A DNA stretch of 48,228 nucleotides from assembly GCA_964577255.1 (NCBI GenBank), contig CAZNYM010000009.1, positions 1 through 48,228 of the forward strand. Direction: 5' to 3'. The notes beneath the pieces are model-generated. The model did not search any database and was not told where the DNA came from. It saw only the letters and a program-made list of their open reading frames with translations. Made by a program: the position numbers and the translations under genes. This stretch comes from Micavibrio_C sp964577255. GTDB lineage: Bacteria > Pseudomonadota > Alphaproteobacteria > Micavibrionales > Micavibrionaceae. This document shows positions 1 through 7,856 of the stretch, piece by piece; positions within the stretch are counted from its first letter, which is position 1, and each line of letters starts with the position of its first letter.

Positions 1-140
1 ACCTGGCCGGCATGAAGGATTCCAAGGTGATCGTCGCGATCAACAAGGATCCCGAGGCGCCGATCTTCCAGGTGGCGGATTACGGTCTGGTGGCCGATCT
101 GTTCGAGGCCATTCCGGCGCTGCAAAAAGCGCTTGGCTGA
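1..140 (+). CDS. etfA: Electron transfer flavoprotein alpha subunit, C-terminal fragment
   Basis: Only the last 45 codons are in the window (reading frame begins at base 3, TGA at 138-140). The translated tail contains SKVIVAINKDPEAPIFQVAD and then YGLVADLF, the conserved end of the EtfA FAD-binding domain. EtfA with EtfB shuttles electrons from acyl-CoA and other dehydrogenases to ETF:quinone oxidoreductase in the respiratory chain. EtfB would be expected upstream, outside the window. The next gene is on the opposite strand and converges on this stop with 6 nt between. Confidence 0.93.
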   Translation, partial: LAGMKDSKVIVAINKDPEAPIFQVADYGLVADLFEAIPALQKALG

Positions 141-146
141 CAAGCC

Positions 147-851
147 TTACAATCTGAAGAAGTGATAGACTGGCAGTTCGGCAGCATCGATGATATGGCC
201 GTTCATGGCGCGCACGATCTCTTCCTTGGTCACGCCCTGCGGCAGCCCGAGCTTGGTATCAAGCGCGAAAATGCGAAACGCCAGCTTCTGCGCCCCCTTG
301 CCGTGACAGGGGCCGGTATAGGCCGCGTGGCCGTGATCGTTGGTGCCCATGAGGGGCTGCAGGTCCGCAGCCGGCAGCGCCAGCGTTGTGGCATCAAGAT
401 CGAACACGATCCAGCTCCAGAACAGATGATCGCCCTTGCCGCGCCGTTCCAGCACCACGACATAGCTTTGCGTAGCCGCAGGGGCGTCCTTCCACGCGAG
501 CGACGGCGTCATGTTGCGGCGAAAGCAGGTATATTCGAGCGGAAACTGATTCTGCCCGTCGCGGCCCGGCTCGTACACCGGCGAAGAAAGGCGGATCGTG
601 CCCGCGAGTTTGTCGAGCTGGAGCGTCAGCGCGCCGGGCGGCAGCGGCGCGGGCGCGGGCGTAGCAGTGCGCACCGGCGGTTTTGACAGCGCGACAGGAC
701 CGAAATCATCTTTTTCTACGAGCGCAGGGCCTTGCGTGACAATGGGCGGCAGCACAGGCGCGTCGCTGGCACCGAAATGCCGCGCGGCCACGAACGCCCC
801 GGCCATGACGGCGACGAACCCCAGCGCCATAAGAAGATGTGTGCGGTTCAC
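147..851 (-). CDS. YbhB/YbcL (PEBP) family protein, membrane-anchored or secreted
   Basis: 234 aa with a GTG start at 851, which overlaps the TGA of the upstream phosphatase gene in a GTGA. Residues 7-24 form an uncleaved-looking membrane segment or signal anchor. A Pro-rich linker leads to a phosphatidylethanolamine-binding-protein fold from about residue 90, with the family signatures TPSLAW, LFWSWIVFDLDA, YTGPCHGKG and FRIFALD. Bacterial PEBP proteins (Raf kinase inhibitor-like) bind small anionic ligands, but their roles are mostly unknown. It is the last gene of an operon with mntR and a protein-tyrosine phosphatase. The family call is firm; the function is open. Confidence 0.88.
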   Translation of the reverse strand: MNRTHLLMALGFVAVMAGAFVAARHFGASDAPVLPPIVTQGPALVEKDDFGPVALSKPPVRTATPAPAPLPPGALTLQLDKLAGTIRLSSPVYEPGRDGQNQFPLEYTCFRRNMTPSLAWKDAPAATQSYVVVLERRGKGDHLFWSWIVFDLDATTLALPAADLQPLMGTNDHGHAAYTGPCHGKGAQKLAFRIFALDTKLGLPQGVTKEEIVRAMNGHIIDAAELPVYHFFRL

Positions 852-1324
852 AACAGCCCTTCCTTCTTCAGGGTATCCATAAAGACATCCATACCCTCGA
901 CGATCACATCATACGTGTTTCTGAACGCCGCCGCATCCCCGTAATAAGGATCGAGCACGTCGCGGTCCGGGTGAAGCGGCAGAATCCGGCACGGCACCCC
1001 GCGCGGGCAGGCCCGTTGCATGTGCGCGAGATGCCCCGCATCCATCGCCACCAGCCAGGAAAATTCCGCATAATCGGCCGGGCGCAGCGCCCGCGCCCGC
1101 AGATTTCCGATATCAATGCCCCGGCGCAGGGCTTCAGTCACGGCGCGGGAATCGGGCGGATCGCCTTCGTGCCAGCCGCCGGTGCCGGCCGAGTCGATCC
1201 GGAAGCGGTCGAGTACGCCCAGGGAATCAAGCCTGTGGCGGAAAAGTCCTTCGGCCGTGGGCGAGCGGCAGATATTCCCGGTGCACACGAACAGCACGCT
1301 GCTGCGGGCGAACGGCGGAGTCAC
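848..1324 (-). CDS. Low molecular weight protein-tyrosine phosphatase
   Basis: 158 aa, cytoplasmic. The P-loop CX5R(S/T) is present as CTGNICRS, with catalytic Cys14 and Arg20. The general acid loop is DPYY with Asp125. These are the diagnostic residues of the LMW-PTPase family (Wzb/Etp/YfkJ-like), which dephosphorylates tyrosine or arginine phosphoproteins; some members regulate exopolysaccharide synthesis. The gene starts with GTG at 1324, overlapping the mntR TGA by 4 nt, and overlaps the PEBP gene by 4 nt downstream, so all three are probably translationally coupled. The substrate cannot be told from the sequence. Confidence 0.93.
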   Translation of the reverse strand: MTPPFARSSVLFVCTGNICRSPTAEGLFRHRLDSLGVLDRFRIDSAGTGGWHEGDPPDSRAVTEALRRGIDIGNLRARALRPADYAEFSWLVAMDAGHLAHMQRACPRGVPCRILPLHPDRDVLDPYYGDAAAFRNTYDVIVEGMDVFMDTLKKEGLL

Positions 1325-1758
1325 GAGTTTTTGCGGATGAATTTTTTGAAGATCTGCAGCGTCTGCTCGCTGACGTGATGCTCGACGCCCTCGGCGTCGG
1401 CTTCAGCGATTTTTTCCGGCACACCCAGGGCGATGAGAAAATCGAGCACCACTTTATGGCGTTCCTTGCAGCGCCGCGCCATTTCCTCCCCCGCCGGGGT
1501 CAGGAACAGCGAGCGGTAAGGCCGGTTGACCACCAGGCCTTCGCGGTTCAGGCGCGCGATCGTCTTGTTCACGGTCGCATGCGACACGCCGAAGCGCTCG
1601 GCCAGGTCGACCACGCGGGCTTCACCGCGACTGGCAATCAGGTCGTTGATCAACTCGACGTAATCTTCGGCGGTTTCCGACTGGTGCGCCTTGCGGATCT
1701 GCTCGAACCACTGGGCCTGCTTCTGGGCGCTGACGAGGGGGACGGATTGTTCCTTCAT
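1321..1758 (-). CDS. mntR: Manganese-responsive transcriptional repressor MntR (DtxR family)
   Basis: 145 aa with ATG at 1758. A winged helix-turn-helix covers about residues 30-90 (EDYVELINDLI, then VVDLAERFGVSHATVNKTIA). It is followed by a dimerisation region with the metal-ligand-like stretch EADAEGVEHHVSE. The length and the absence of an SH3-like C-terminal domain match MntR rather than DtxR/IdeR. MntR represses manganese uptake when Mn(II) is plentiful. It is divergent from mntH, the usual target, and an inverted repeat lies at the mntH start. It is the first gene of a three-gene minus-strand operon. Confidence 0.92.
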   Translation of the reverse strand: MKEQSVPLVSAQKQAQWFEQIRKAHQSETAEDYVELINDLIASRGEARVVDLAERFGVSHATVNKTIARLNREGLVVNRPYRSLFLTPAGEEMARRCKERHKVVLDFLIALGVPEKIAEADAEGVEHHVSEQTLQIFKKFIRKNS

Positions 1759-1799
1759 GGATTTGATTATCGAAAAATTTCAGTCTGCTGTCAAATTTG

Positions 1800-1828
1800 T
1801 TGTCTTGGCTACATTTTGTTGATAGAAC
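1800..1828 (+). promoter_or_regulatory. Candidate mntH promoter
   Basis: A -35 box TTGTCT (1800-1805) and a -10 box TAGAAC (1823-1828) lie 17 nt apart, each matching 4 of 6 consensus bases. The -10 is inside the palindrome at 1822-1838, so a bound repressor would block it. Transcription would start near 1835, before the preferred mntH start at 1864. This is inferred from position and weak matches. Confidence 0.33.
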
Positions 1829-1838
1829 CTCATTCTAT
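1822..1838. promoter_or_regulatory. Palindrome, candidate MntR operator
   Basis: A perfect 6-bp inverted repeat ATAGAA (1822-1827) and TTCTAT (1833-1838) has a CCTCA spacer. It resembles the ATAG...CTAT core of the enterobacterial MntR box and lies between divergent mntR and mntH. It covers the upstream ATG at 1837, which makes that ATG unlikely to be the real start. Confidence 0.5.
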
Positions 1839-1863
1839 GACAATGAACAAGCAAGAGTCCCCC

Positions 1864-3171
1864 ATGCAGGCCAGTCTGCCGGAAGTTTATCGCTCGATCC
1901 GCGTCCCCGCGAGCAGCCAGGTCGGATTCTGGCGCAAGATGCTGGCTTTCGCCGGACCCGGGTATCTGGTGGCCGTGGGCTACATGGATCCGGGCAACTG
2001 GGCGACCGACATCGCCGGCGGTTCGGCCTTCGGTTACACCCTGCTGTCGGTCATCCTGCTTTCGAACCTGATGGCCATTCTGCTGCAGTCCCTGACCGCG
2101 CGCCTGGGGATCGTCAGCGGCATGGATCTAGCCCAGGCCTGCCGCCGCCAGTACCCCAAACCCGTCAGCTTCGCCCTGTGGGTTCTATGCGAAATCGCCA
2201 TCTGTGCCTGCGACCTGGCCGAGATCATCGGCACGGCCATCGCCCTCAATCTTCTTTTCGGAATTCCGCTGCTATTCGGCATCTGCCTGACGGTGCTGGA
2301 CACCCTTATCATCCTGATGCTGCAAAGCCGGGGCTTCCGCTATCTGGAGGCCTTCATCATCGCGCTCATGATCATCATCGCCGGCTGCTTCATCGTCCAG
2401 CTGGCGATGGCCCAGCCGGTGATCGGCGACGTGCTGCGCGGCTACATCCCGAGTGCCGAGATCGTAAAAAACCCGGCCATGCTCTATATCGCCATCGGTA
2501 TCCTTGGCGCGACGGTGATGCCACACAACCTGTACCTTCACTCTTCCATCGTCCAGACCCGCGCCTACGGCGAGACCATGCCGGAAAAGCGCGAGGCGGT
2601 GAAGTTCGCCACCATCGATTCGACCGTAGCCCTTATGATCGCGCTGTTCATCAATTCGGCTATCCTGATCATGGGTGCGGCGGTATTCCACACCAACGGC
2701 ATGACCGAGGTGGCGGAGATACAAGAGGCGCACAAGCTGTTGACGCCCCTTCTGGGCACTTCGCTCGCCGCCACGCTGTTCGCCGTGGCGCTGCTGGCCT
2801 CAGGGCAGAATTCGACCATCACCGCCACACTGGCGGGGCAGATCGTGATGGAGGGTTTCCTGCAGATCCGCCTGCCGGCCTGGCTGCGCCGGCTGATCAC
2901 CCGCCTGATCGCCCTGATCCCCGCCGTCACCGTCTGCGCTCTGTACGGCGAAAGCGGCACGGCGCAGCTGCTGATCCTGTCGCAGGTGATCCTGAGCCTG
3001 CAGCTGCCGTTCGCGGTCATTCCCCTGATCCACTTCGTCTCCAACCGCAAGCTGATGGGCGAAATGAAAGTGAACAAGCCGATCCTGGCGCTATCCTGCT
3101 TCGTGGCCGCGGTGATCGTGTGCCTGAACGTCAAGCTGCTGTTCGATTTCTTCACTGGTTTGTTCGCATAA
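1864..3171 (+). CDS. mntH: Nramp family Mn(II)/H+ symporter MntH
   Basis: 435 aa from the preferred ATG at 1864, which has AAGAG (1853-1857) upstream. An ATG at 1837 is in frame but sits inside the operator-like palindrome. The protein has about eleven membrane segments. The Nramp metal-site motifs are present: DPGN in TM1 (Asp42-Asn45) and MPHN in TM6 (Met219-Asn222). It imports Mn(II), with some Fe(II), across the inner membrane using the proton gradient. The divergent mntR and the palindrome point to Mn-dependent repression, and a strong hairpin terminator follows. The frame stays open far upstream, into mntR on the other strand, but that extension has no membrane-protein character. Confidence 0.95.
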   Translation: MQASLPEVYRSIRVPASSQVGFWRKMLAFAGPGYLVAVGYMDPGNWATDIAGGSAFGYTLLSVILLSNLMAILLQSLTARLGIVSGMDLAQACRRQYPKPVSFALWVLCEIAICACDLAEIIGTAIALNLLFGIPLLFGICLTVLDTLIILMLQSRGFRYLEAFIIALMIIIAGCFIVQLAMAQPVIGDVLRGYIPSAEIVKNPAMLYIAIGILGATVMPHNLYLHSSIVQTRAYGETMPEKREAVKFATIDSTVALMIALFINSAILIMGAAVFHTNGMTEVAEIQEAHKLLTPLLGTSLAATLFAVALLASGQNSTITATLAGQIVMEGFLQIRLPAWLRRLITRLIALIPAVTVCALYGESGTAQLLILSQVILSLQLPFAVIPLIHFVSNRKLMGEMKVNKPILALSCFVAAVIVCLNVKLLFDFFTGLFA

Positions 3172-3250
3172 TACGAAGCGAAAGGGACTGATTCAGCGCG
3201 GTAAAACTTCATACTTGACGCTGGCGGGGCAAGAGTGCTGAATATGCAAA

Positions 3251-3274
3251 CCGGCGCTTGCGCCGGGTTTTTTT
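3251..3274 (+). terminator. Rho-independent terminator after mntH
   Basis: A perfect 7-bp stem, CCGGCGC (3251-3257) with GCGCCGG (3260-3266), is followed by a G and a run of seven T (3268-3274). It lies about 80 nt after the mntH stop and 12 nt before olsB, so it separates the two transcription units. Confidence 0.85.
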
Positions 3275-3286
3275 ACCGGCAGGTTC

Positions 3287-4114
3287 ATGACGATTTCATC
3301 ATCCGCACTCGACCAGGTCAGCATCAGGCTGGCGCGCGACGACGACGAGATCCGCGCAGCACAGCATTTGCGCTACAAAGTTTTTTACGAGGAATTCGGC
3401 GCCCGTCCCTCGCCCGAGATCAGCGCGCAGCAACGCGACTTCGACGATTTCGACACCGTGGCCGATCACCTGGTGGTGGTCGACGAACGCATCCCCGATC
3501 CGCACCAGCGCATCGTCGGCACCTATCGCCTACTGCGACGGGAGGTGGCGGACCGTTTCGGGCGCTTCTACACCAGCTCGGAATACGACATCGGGCCCCT
3601 GCTGGCTTCGGGCAAGACGCTTTTGGAACTGGGACGCTCCTGCGTGCTGGCACCTTACCGTACCCGCCCGGTGCTGCAGCTGCTGTGGCAGGGAATTTAC
3701 GATTACATGCTCGACCACAAGATCGACCTGATGTTCGGCTGCGCCAGCTTTCACGGTACGGAAGTGAAGCCGCTCGCGTCCCAGCTTGCTTATCTATACC
3801 ACTATCACATCTCACCGCCCGGCCTGCGCCCGCGCACATTGCCACAATATTATCTCGACATGAATCAGGCGCCGAAGGACAGCTTCGACCCGCAGAAAGT
3901 GTTCGCCGAGCTACCGCCGCTGATCAAGGGCTATCTGCGCCTGGGGGCCGGCATCGGCGACGGGGCCTATGTCGATCATCAATTCAACACCATCGATGTC
4001 TGCATCGTGCTGGAGATGAGCAAATTGTCCGAGCGCTACGTGAAGTTTTACGAGCGCAAAGTCAACCGCGCCATGGCCGGGCAGGACGCCGACATCGAGG
4101 ACCAGCGAGCTTAG
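3287..4114 (+). CDS. olsB: L-ornithine N(alpha)-acyltransferase OlsB (GNAT-fold)
   Basis: 275 aa with ATG at 3287 behind GCAGG. The protein shows the OlsB/hemolysin-like GNAT signature: LRYKVFYEEFGA near the N-terminus, IVGTYRLL, then LLELGRSCVLAPYRTRPVLQ and the LMFGCASFHG segment. OlsB transfers a 3-hydroxyacyl chain from acyl carrier protein to ornithine to give lyso-ornithine lipid. It is directly followed, after 6 nt, by a PlsC-family acyltransferase, the classic olsB-olsA order. The pair therefore predicts a phosphorus-free ornithine (or related aminoacyl) lipid in the membrane. The amino acid used is inferred from the family. Confidence 0.85.
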   Translation: MTISSSALDQVSIRLARDDDEIRAAQHLRYKVFYEEFGARPSPEISAQQRDFDDFDTVADHLVVVDERIPDPHQRIVGTYRLLRREVADRFGRFYTSSEYDIGPLLASGKTLLELGRSCVLAPYRTRPVLQLLWQGIYDYMLDHKIDLMFGCASFHGTEVKPLASQLAYLYHYHISPPGLRPRTLPQYYLDMNQAPKDSFDPQKVFAELPPLIKGYLRLGAGIGDGAYVDHQFNTIDVCIVLEMSKLSERYVKFYERKVNRAMAGQDADIEDQRA

Positions 4115-4120
4115 GCGGTC

Positions 4121-4912
4121 ATGGGCTCCCTGCGCGCGTTTGCGAAACTGGTGGCCTTTGCTCTGATCAGCGTGATCCTGCTGCCTTTCCAGATCGCGGT
4201 CCTGGCTGTGGCCGGGCGCGGTCGCGCCGTTTACGCCTTGCCTCGTAAGTGGCATGCCACGATGTGCTGCCTGTTCGGCATCCGGGTTGTCATCGAAGGT
4301 ATGCCGCTTGCCAGCCGGCAGGCACTGTTCGTGGGGAACCACCTGTCCTATCTCGACATCCTGGCGATCGGCAGCGTGCTCGAAGCTTCGTTCGTGGCCA
4401 AGGTCGAAGTGGCAAGCTGGCCGGTGTTCGGATTTTTATCCAAGCTGCAGCAGACCGCTTTCATCAGCCGCTCGCGCGCGACGCTTCAGAACGACAAATA
4501 CGCGCTCGGGCAGATGCTGGCGGCAGGGCGCAGCCTGATCATCTTCCCCGAGGGCACCTCGACCGACGGGCAGACGGTGCTGCCGTTCAAATCTAGCCTG
4601 TTTAGCCTGGCGCTCGAAACGAAAGCGCCGCTGCTGGTCCAGCCGATGACCCTTGCGCTGACGGCGCGAGAGGGGCGGCCAGTCGCCACCCAGGCCGACC
4701 GCGATTATTACACCTGGCACGGCGACATGACGCTCGCGCCCCATCTGTGGGCGTTCGCCACCGGGCAGGGCGTGACCCTGACCCTGCGCTTTCATCCGCC
4801 GCTTGATCCCGCTGCTTTCACCGACCGCAAGCTGCTGGCACAGGCCTGTCATGAGGCCTGCCTTTCCGGATTGCTCAACAAGAACGTGGAAAACGCCGTT
4901 CAAACCCGCTAA
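4121..4912 (+). CDS. olsA: Lyso-ornithine lipid O-acyltransferase OlsA (PlsC family)
   Basis: 263 aa. An N-terminal membrane helix (about residues 10-32) precedes a PlsC acyltransferase domain with the catalytic HX4D (His74, Asp79 in NHLSYLD) and the substrate motif FPEGTS (142-147). On its own it could be a 1-acylglycerol-3-phosphate acyltransferase. Its place 6 nt behind olsB makes OlsA, which adds the second, ester-linked fatty acid to lyso-ornithine lipid, the better reading. Some OlsA proteins do both jobs. Acts at the inner membrane. The start is the first ATG after the olsB stop. Confidence 0.82.
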   Translation: MGSLRAFAKLVAFALISVILLPFQIAVLAVAGRGRAVYALPRKWHATMCCLFGIRVVIEGMPLASRQALFVGNHLSYLDILAIGSVLEASFVAKVEVASWPVFGFLSKLQQTAFISRSRATLQNDKYALGQMLAAGRSLIIFPEGTSTDGQTVLPFKSSLFSLALETKAPLLVQPMTLALTAREGRPVATQADRDYYTWHGDMTLAPHLWAFATGQGVTLTLRFHPPLDPAAFTDRKLLAQACHEACLSGLLNKNVENAVQTR

Positions 4913-4943
4913 GGTGGCTCCGACCCCAAGAAGAGAGGACTTC

Positions 4944-5171
4944 ATGAAACTGAATAACGCCGACGCCAAAAGGCTCCAGACCTATCTGCAGCGCCTGTTC
5001 ACCAACCAGAAGATCACGCTGGGCGCCATGTCCAAGGCCAACGATTCGATCGAAGTCCTGCTCGACGGCGAATTCATCGGCACGATTTACAAGGACGACG
5101 AGGACGGTGAGGTATCGTTCGATTTTAATATGGCAATTCTAGAGATGGACCTGCCCCCAGCGGCGGCCTGA
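4944..5171 (+). CDS. DUF3126 family protein
   Basis: 75 aa, acidic, cytoplasmic. The ATG at 4944 follows a strong purine-rich site AGAGAGGA (4932-4939). The C-terminal part, IGTIYKDDEDGEVSF then AILEMDLP, matches the short alphaproteobacterial DUF3126 family, whose function is unknown. It lies 31 nt behind olsA and probably shares its transcript. Its presence supports the alphaproteobacterial origin of the window. Confidence 0.85.
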   Translation: MKLNNADAKRLQTYLQRLFTNQKITLGAMSKANDSIEVLLDGEFIGTIYKDDEDGEVSFDFNMAILEMDLPPAAA

Positions 5172-5231
5172 AAAGGAATTTGCCAGGAACGGGCATATTT
5201 CGTTAGAATTCAAAGAGAGGGATAATCCGGC

Positions 5232-5251
5232 CCGGGGCATGACAACCCCGG
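5232..5251. other. GC-rich hairpin between DUF3126 and the secreted protein gene
   Basis: CCGGGG (5232-5237) and CCCCGG (5246-5251) form a perfect 6-bp stem with an 8-nt loop. No T-run follows, so it is not a standard intrinsic terminator. It may be a 3' end stabiliser or a pause site. Confidence 0.4.
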
Positions 5252-5296
5252 TAAAGTGAGTTAAAATAAGCAAAATCCCGGGCGTGAGAGGACTTC

Positions 5297-6175
5297 ATGG
5301 CGCTGAAATACCTGTCTTTTGCGGTTAGGAACCCCCTGCGCGTTCTGGCGGTGACCTTCTTTGCGCTCGCCTTTCCCGCTGCCGTGCACGCCCAGTCCGC
5401 CTGCGACCCGCAATACATGGATGCCCTTGAGGCCCGCGCCTTCATGGAAGCCCAGCGCGAGATCGCACAGAACCAGAACCTGATCCTCAAGCCCGACAGC
5501 GTGTTTGAATACACCTGCTTCGACGGGATGCTGAACGCCGTGGTCAACGCTAACGGCGACGGCCCGTTCAGCGAAACCTCGCGCTGGGGCAATGTGCCGG
5601 GCCAGGACGCAAGCTCGCTCGACAACGCCGTACGCGGTGTGGTCGGCGCCTCGCTCAACGCCTACATCAGTTCGAATTTCGGCCACAACTTTCTGGGCGG
5701 CCGCAGCACCAACAACCATACTCCCGGCAACGTTTCAGGTGGCGCCTATAGCTGCGACCGCATGAACGCTGTGTGGAACGACGCGCAGTGCATGAACATG
5801 TTCCAGGACGCGGCGCGCGACGGCTTCTACGATTTCCGCCGCTATGTCGGCTGGGATCCCCGCAATCGCCCTTCGGGCGGCCAGTGCACCAGCCCGCTCG
5901 CCAACGGCGACTTCCAGATGGCTTTCAATAGCCAAGAAGCACGCTATCTGCTGGCGGCCGAGAACCCGATGGACGGCACCGCTTACACCGCCGATCCGAT
6001 GCTGGGCTATCTTGAGCAGATCAACCCGGTAGGCGTGGCGCCGGCAACCGCGTGCGCCGCCGGTATACCCACCGGCATCACCGTGACCCCGGGCGGGCCC
6101 GCCGCAGCTTACCAGGAGCGCATCTGCCCGAACCCCGGCTGCTACTTCAACGGCAGCAACTGCGTCAACAACTGA
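5297..6175 (+). CDS. Secreted cysteine-rich protein of unknown function
   Basis: 292 aa. ATG at 5297 sits behind GAGAGGA. A clear Sec signal peptide (charged start, hydrophobic 15-28, cleavage likely after VHA at residue 32) leads to a mature protein with nine cysteines spread along its length, several in pairs such as CPNPGC near the C-terminus. This suggests disulfides in the periplasm or outside the cell. I do not recognise the family. Visible segments include LEARAFMEAQREIAQNQNL, a Gly/Asn-rich middle (FGHNFLGGRSTNNH) and a Pro/Gly-rich end. It has its own ribosome site and converges with a small minus-strand gene 3 nt away, so it is probably monocistronic. Confidence 0.75.
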   Translation: MALKYLSFAVRNPLRVLAVTFFALAFPAAVHAQSACDPQYMDALEARAFMEAQREIAQNQNLILKPDSVFEYTCFDGMLNAVVNANGDGPFSETSRWGNVPGQDASSLDNAVRGVVGASLNAYISSNFGHNFLGGRSTNNHTPGNVSGGAYSCDRMNAVWNDAQCMNMFQDAARDGFYDFRRYVGWDPRNRPSGGQCTSPLANGDFQMAFNSQEARYLLAAENPMDGTAYTADPMLGYLEQINPVGVAPATACAAGIPTGITVTPGGPAAAYQERICPNPGCYFNGSNCVNN

Positions 6176-6178
6176 CGC

Positions 6179-6487
6179 TTAGGCGCGCAGCATAAGATCG
6201 CGGATGGCCTGAAGGAGGCTCTTGTTGTCCTTCTTCATCTCCAGATATTTCATGATGATCGAAAGATTTTTGCGCCGGTCGACGGGAACGAAGCCGGGCG
6301 CCGCTTCGGCGCTTTCGGGTGACTGCGTTTCATCGGGCGCTTCCGGCTCCTGCTGCGCCTCGATGGCAGCACGGGCGATCGCCAGCGTCTCAGGGTCAAT
6401 GGCCGCGCGCGCCGTGCGCAGGGCTTCGAGCGCTTCCTGCCGGATTTTCCTTTTCTTGAAGGATTGTGTATACGTAACACGGCGCAT
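6179..6487 (-). CDS. Small hypothetical protein with charged coiled region
   Basis: 102 aa with ATG at 6487. The N-terminus is basic (SFKKRKIRQEALEALRTAR) and predicted helical. The middle is Glu/Pro-rich and looks unstructured, and the end is a short helical segment (IIMKYLEMKKDNKSLLQAI). There is no signal peptide or membrane segment. I do not recognise the family. It is transcribed away from waaA, and codon use matches its neighbours, which supports a real gene. Confidence 0.6.
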   Translation of the reverse strand: MRRVTYTQSFKKRKIRQEALEALRTARAAIDPETLAIARAAIEAQQEPEAPDETQSPESAEAAPGFVPVDRRKNLSIIMKYLEMKKDNKSLLQAIRDLMLRA

Positions 6488-6593
6488 GAGAATTTTTCCG
6501 TTTGATCAGATCGTGCTTTTAAAAGGGTTTTCAGGCCCTTATATCTGTAGGATAAAGTAAAACTGCTAAAATAAGGTTATCGCCTTGATTCTT

Positions 6594-7856
6594 ATGGAGA
6601 ATCTGTACAGAACGCTGCTCCGGGCCGGCTCTCCGGCCCTGCGGTTGCTTTTGCTCTGCCGCCAGCTGCAGGGTAAGGAAGATAAAGCCCGCCTCGCCGA
6701 GCGCCGCGGCGTGCCGGGCCGGGAGCGGCCGCCGGGATCCCTGCTCTGGATCCATGCAGCCAGCGTGGGCGAGGCCGTTTCAGCCCGCATCCTGATCGCG
6801 GAGCTGCAGAAACGCTACCCGGCCTTTCACATTCTGATGACGACCGGCACGGTGACGTCGGCGCGGCTGATGGAGGAGAGCCTGCCGCCCCGCGCGCTGC
6901 ATCAGTATTACCCGCTCGACAATCCCGACTGGACCGCCCGGTTTCTTGACCACTGGCGGCCGGATATCGTGTTGTGGATGGAATCGGAGCTCTGGCCCTG
7001 CATGCTGCTGGAAATCGCTGAACGGAACATCCCCGCCTTTCTTGTCAACGCCCGCCTGTCGGAAAAATCTTTCTCCCGGTGGCAGAAGACGGGCGGCCTG
7101 GCCCGGCGGCTGCTGGCGTGTTTTTCCGCCGTACTGGCGCAGACCGAAGAGGAAGCCGGGCGGTATCGCGCTCTGGGCGCGGCGCACGTCGTGTGCACAG
7201 ACAATCTGAAATACGCGGCCGCCCCCCTGCCCGTCGACACAGCCGCACGCGCCGCGCTGACCCAGGCGCTGCAGGGCCGCCCGCTATGGCTTTACGCCAG
7301 TACGCACGCCGGTGAGGAAGATCTGGCGCTGAGCGTTCATGAAGCGCTGCGGGAGAAGCTGCCCGGGCTTCTGACCGTCATCGTTCCCCGCCACCCGCGC
7401 CGCGGCGCGGAGATTGCCGCGCTGTGCCGCCTCCACGGCCATCAAACCCGCCAGCGCGGCGAAAGCCGTGACCTGCCCGCCGCCGATGACGGCATCTACA
7501 TCGCCGACACGCTGGGCGAGCTGGGGCTGTTTTACAGCCTGGCCCCTGTCGCCTGCATCGGCCGTTCCTTCAGCGACGACGGCGGCGGCGGCCACAACCC
7601 GGTGGAGGCAGTACAGCTGGGCTGCGGAGTCCTGCACGGACCGCATGTGCAGAACCTGGCGCAGATCTATCGCGACATGAACCGCGATGGCGCGGCCCTG
7701 CGCGTGGACACGCCCGCCGCCCTGCGGGAAAATCTTTTGTTCTTCCTTACCCATCCGCAGGCCCTCAAAGAGCTGCAGGACAAGGGCGCGCAGTTCGCCA
7801 AAGGCCGCCAAGCGGCCATCAGGCCGCCGCGCACCGGCGGCAGGAGAGAAAAGTGA
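6594..7856 (+). CDS. waaA: 3-deoxy-D-manno-octulosonic acid (Kdo) transferase
   Basis: 420 aa from ATG at 6594 (an in-frame TTG at 6585 is less likely). Close to the usual 420-425 aa of WaaA/KdtA. Conserved blocks are WIHAASVGE, MTTGTVTSAR, WMESELWP, LVNARLSEKS, TDNLKY, STHAGEED, VPRHPRR and GGHNPVEAVQLGC. The enzyme adds Kdo to the lipid A precursor on the cytoplasmic face of the inner membrane. The stop overlaps the start of a DUF2905 gene by 4 nt. With lpxK and an LpxL-type acyltransferase downstream it forms a lipid A assembly operon. Confidence 0.95.
   Translation: MENLYRTLLRAGSPALRLLLLCRQLQGKEDKARLAERRGVPGRERPPGSLLWIHAASVGEAVSARILIAELQKRYPAFHILMTTGTVTSARLMEESLPPRALHQYYPLDNPDWTARFLDHWRPDIVLWMESELWPCMLLEIAERNIPAFLVNARLSEKSFSRWQKTGGLARRLLACFSAVLAQTEEEAGRYRALGAAHVVCTDNLKYAAAPLPVDTAARAALTQALQGRPLWLYASTHAGEEDLALSVHEALREKLPGLLTVIVPRHPRRGAEIAALCRLHGHQTRQRGESRDLPAADDGIYIADTLGELGLFYSLAPVACIGRSFSDDGGGGHNPVEAVQLGCGVLHGPHVQNLAQIYRDMNRDGAALRVDTPAALRENLLFFLTHPQALKELQDKGAQFAKGRQAAIRPPRTGGRREK

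Noticed and set aside
1375..1836. In-frame upstream extension of mntH
   Set aside because: It runs antisense through mntR, has no membrane-protein character, and passes through the promoter and operator-like region.
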